From Chryseobacterium sp. 3008163 (GTDB lineage: Bacteria > Bacteroidota > Bacteroidia > Flavobacteriales > Weeksellaceae): DNA of 64,000 nt. The translations under genes were made by a program, and so were the position numbers. Positions 62,784 to 64,000 of the stretch are shown here, in pieces; the first letter of the stretch is position 1, and each line of letters begins with the position of its first letter. The stretch is from assembly GCF_003669035.1 (NCBI RefSeq), contig NZ_CP033070.1:3224001-3288000 (forward strand). The letters run 5' to 3'. Below the pieces are notes generated by a model. It did no database searches and was not told the DNA's origin. It was given only the letters and a program-made list of their open reading frames with translations.

Positions 62784-62811
62784 ACTCCAAAAAACTTTCA
62801 CCTTTTGGAGT
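62784..62811 (-). terminator. Minus-strand terminator, 3' side of the M3 peptidase
   Basis: ACTCCAAAA and TTTTGGAGT pair. On the minus strand the hairpin is followed by a run of eight T residues. Confidence 0.75.
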
Positions 62812-62832
62812 CTTAAAATATTATTTTAAATT

Positions 62833-64000
62833 CTAACCAAACGCTCTCTTCAGCAAACTTTCCACTTTCGGCTCACTTCCTCTGAAATTCTTATACAATT
62901 CCATCGGATCTTTTGTTCCGCCAGAAGAAAGGAGAACTTTAAATTTTGCTGCAGTTTCGGGATTGAAGATTCCGGTTTCCTTAAAATATTGGAAAGCATC
63001 GGCATCCAAAACTTCCGCCCATTTGTAAGAATAATATCCGGCAGAATATCCACCCTGAAAAATGTGTGAAAAGCTCGGGCTCATCGCTGTTTCAGGATTC
63101 GAAGGATAAAGTTGGGTTGCTGTGGTGTAATTATCTTCAAACTCCTTTACGCTCAAATTCTCCAACTCAGCAACCTTCGTATGATAGTTCATATCTAAAA
63201 TTCCAAAGCCAAGCTGTCTCATTGTCTGATAACCTTCCATAAAGTTTTTCGATTGTTCGATTTTCTCTATTTTCTCATCGGGAAGAACTTCACCAGTTTT
63301 GTGATGTTTGGCAAAAGTTTTTAAGAATTCAGGTTCGTAGCAGAAATTTTCTAGAAACTGAGAAGGCAATTCCACAAAATCCCATTTCACAGAAGTTCCA
63401 GAAAGATTAGGATATTGAGTGTTTGCCATCATTCCGTGAAGCGCATGACCAAACTCGTGAAATAAAGTAGTCACCTCCTGAAACGTTAGTAAACTTGGTG
63501 TATCTTTTGTCGGTTTGCTGAAATTACACACGATAGAAATATGCGGACGAGAATTTTCACCATCTTTTTTGTACTGATTTTTGTAGCTCGTCATCCAGGC
63601 TCCGGCTCTTTTGCCTTTTCTTGGGAAATAATCGACGTACAGTAAAGATTTGTATTCATCATTTTCCTTTACTTCATACACTTTTACGTCTTCATGGTAT
63701 TTAGGAATATCATTTCTTTCTTCAAAAGTCAATCCGAAAAGTTGTTTAGATAAACCGAAAACAGCTTCCTGAACCTGTTCTAAAGGGAAATAAGGTTTCA
63801 ATTCCTCGTCATTCAAATCGTATTTTGCTTTACGAAGTTTTTCTGCATAAAAAGCGTGGTCATAACCTTGCATTTCGTCAATCCCATCGACTTTTGCCAA
63901 AGACTTTAATTCTTCAATTTCCTTTTCTGCATAAGGTTTCGCTTTCGTTAAAAGTTCATTTAAAAAGTCTAAAACTTTCGTTGGAGATTTTGCCATTCTT
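62833..64000 (-). CDS. M3 family metallopeptidase (Dcp/oligopeptidase A-like), C-terminal part
   Basis: The frame is open to the window edge, so the N-terminus (about 280-300 residues by family length) is outside. The zinc motif HExxH is HEFGH in TLFHEFGHALHGMMANT, with the third ligand region in FVELPSQFLENFCYEPEFLK. SHIFQGGYSAGYYSYKWAEVLDADAF and the ending FRGSEPKVESLLKRAFG are standard for peptidyl-dipeptidase Dcp or oligopeptidase A. It degrades short peptides. An internal Met at 63996 should not be taken as the start. Signal peptide not visible. Confidence 0.93.
   Translation of the reverse strand, partial: RMAKSPTKVLDFLNELLTKAKPYAEKEIEELKSLAKVDGIDEMQGYDHAFYAEKLRKAKYDLNDEELKPYFPLEQVQEAVFGLSKQLFGLTFEERNDIPKYHEDVKVYEVKENDEYKSLLYVDYFPRKGKRAGAWMTSYKNQYKKDGENSRPHISIVCNFSKPTKDTPSLLTFQEVTTLFHEFGHALHGMMANTQYPNLSGTSVKWDFVELPSQFLENFCYEPEFLKTFAKHHKTGEVLPDEKIEKIEQSKNFMEGYQTMRQLGFGILDMNYHTKVAELENLSVKEFEDNYTTATQLYPSNPETAMSPSFSHIFQGGYSAGYYSYKWAEVLDADAFQYFKETGIFNPETAAKFKVLLSSGGTKDPMELYKNFRGSEPKVESLLKRAFG

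Overview
The window is AT-rich and reads as a Flavobacteriia chromosome, most like Chryseobacterium or a close Weeksellaceae relative. The signs are a secreted protein with a type IX secretion C-terminal sorting domain, many promoters of the Bacteroidetes form TAnnTTTG (a few with an upstream TTTG), flavobacterial families such as DUF4290, DUF6427 and DUF6341, and an LptA/OstA-like protein beside a Fur-type regulator. I saw no tRNA, rRNA, CRISPR array, prophage or insertion sequence. The window looks like ordinary core chromosome with small palindromic repeats between genes.

Layout. 1-4.5 kb: N-terminus of an aminotransferase (minus), a type IX secreted protein, a DUF1801 protein, a frameshifted YiiX-like lipoprotein and a stand-alone NIL-domain protein behind a dyad-bearing promoter. 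4.6-9.2 kb: LemA plus two tandem DUF2207 membrane proteins with poly-glycine tails. 9.3-16 kb: murA with DUF4290, a DCC thiol oxidoreductase and a haem-binding protein, der, upp, a hydrolase and a ComF-type protein. 16-20.7 kb: a ScfR/RamB-type regulator divergent from malate synthase and isocitrate lyase (glyoxylate shunt), with two matching operator-like dyads between them. 20.8-25.5 kb: a 6-pyruvoyl-tetrahydropterin synthase homologue, an LpxH-like phosphatase, a LuxE/PaaK-like acyltransferase carrying an in-frame repeat insertion, a possible nuclease-fold protein, an aquaporin and an M15-like protein. 25.6-31.5 kb: an ABC-F ATPase, then a probable metal-uptake group (small Cys/His protein, TonB receptor, His-rich lipoprotein). 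31.6-40.5 kb: trigger factor, a beta-lactamase-fold hydrolase, a LolA-like protein and an M16 peptidase, DUF3109, DUF6427 and DUF6341. 40.5-48.1 kb: UspA, a minus-strand run from pssA to a fumarylacetoacetate hydrolase-like protein, a doubly frameshifted LTA-synthase-like sulfatase, DUF2147 and an ECF sigma factor with a membrane partner. 48.2-64 kb: pdhB, kup, a frameshifted Fur-like regulator, the LptA-like protein, aminotransferases, an amidase, YqgE, pdxH, HU, panD with a UPF0104 membrane protein, TerD, an exonuclease with a GNAT, and the C-terminal part of an M3 peptidase.

Two patterns cut across the window. First, five genes are interrupted at six places, and in every case adding one base to a homopolymer run (A5-A7 or T6) restores a full-length family protein. 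Systematic under-calling of homopolymers in the assembly is the simplest explanation. Second, several genes have the -7 box TAnnTTTG only 3-6 bases before the ATG, so their transcripts should be leaderless or nearly so.
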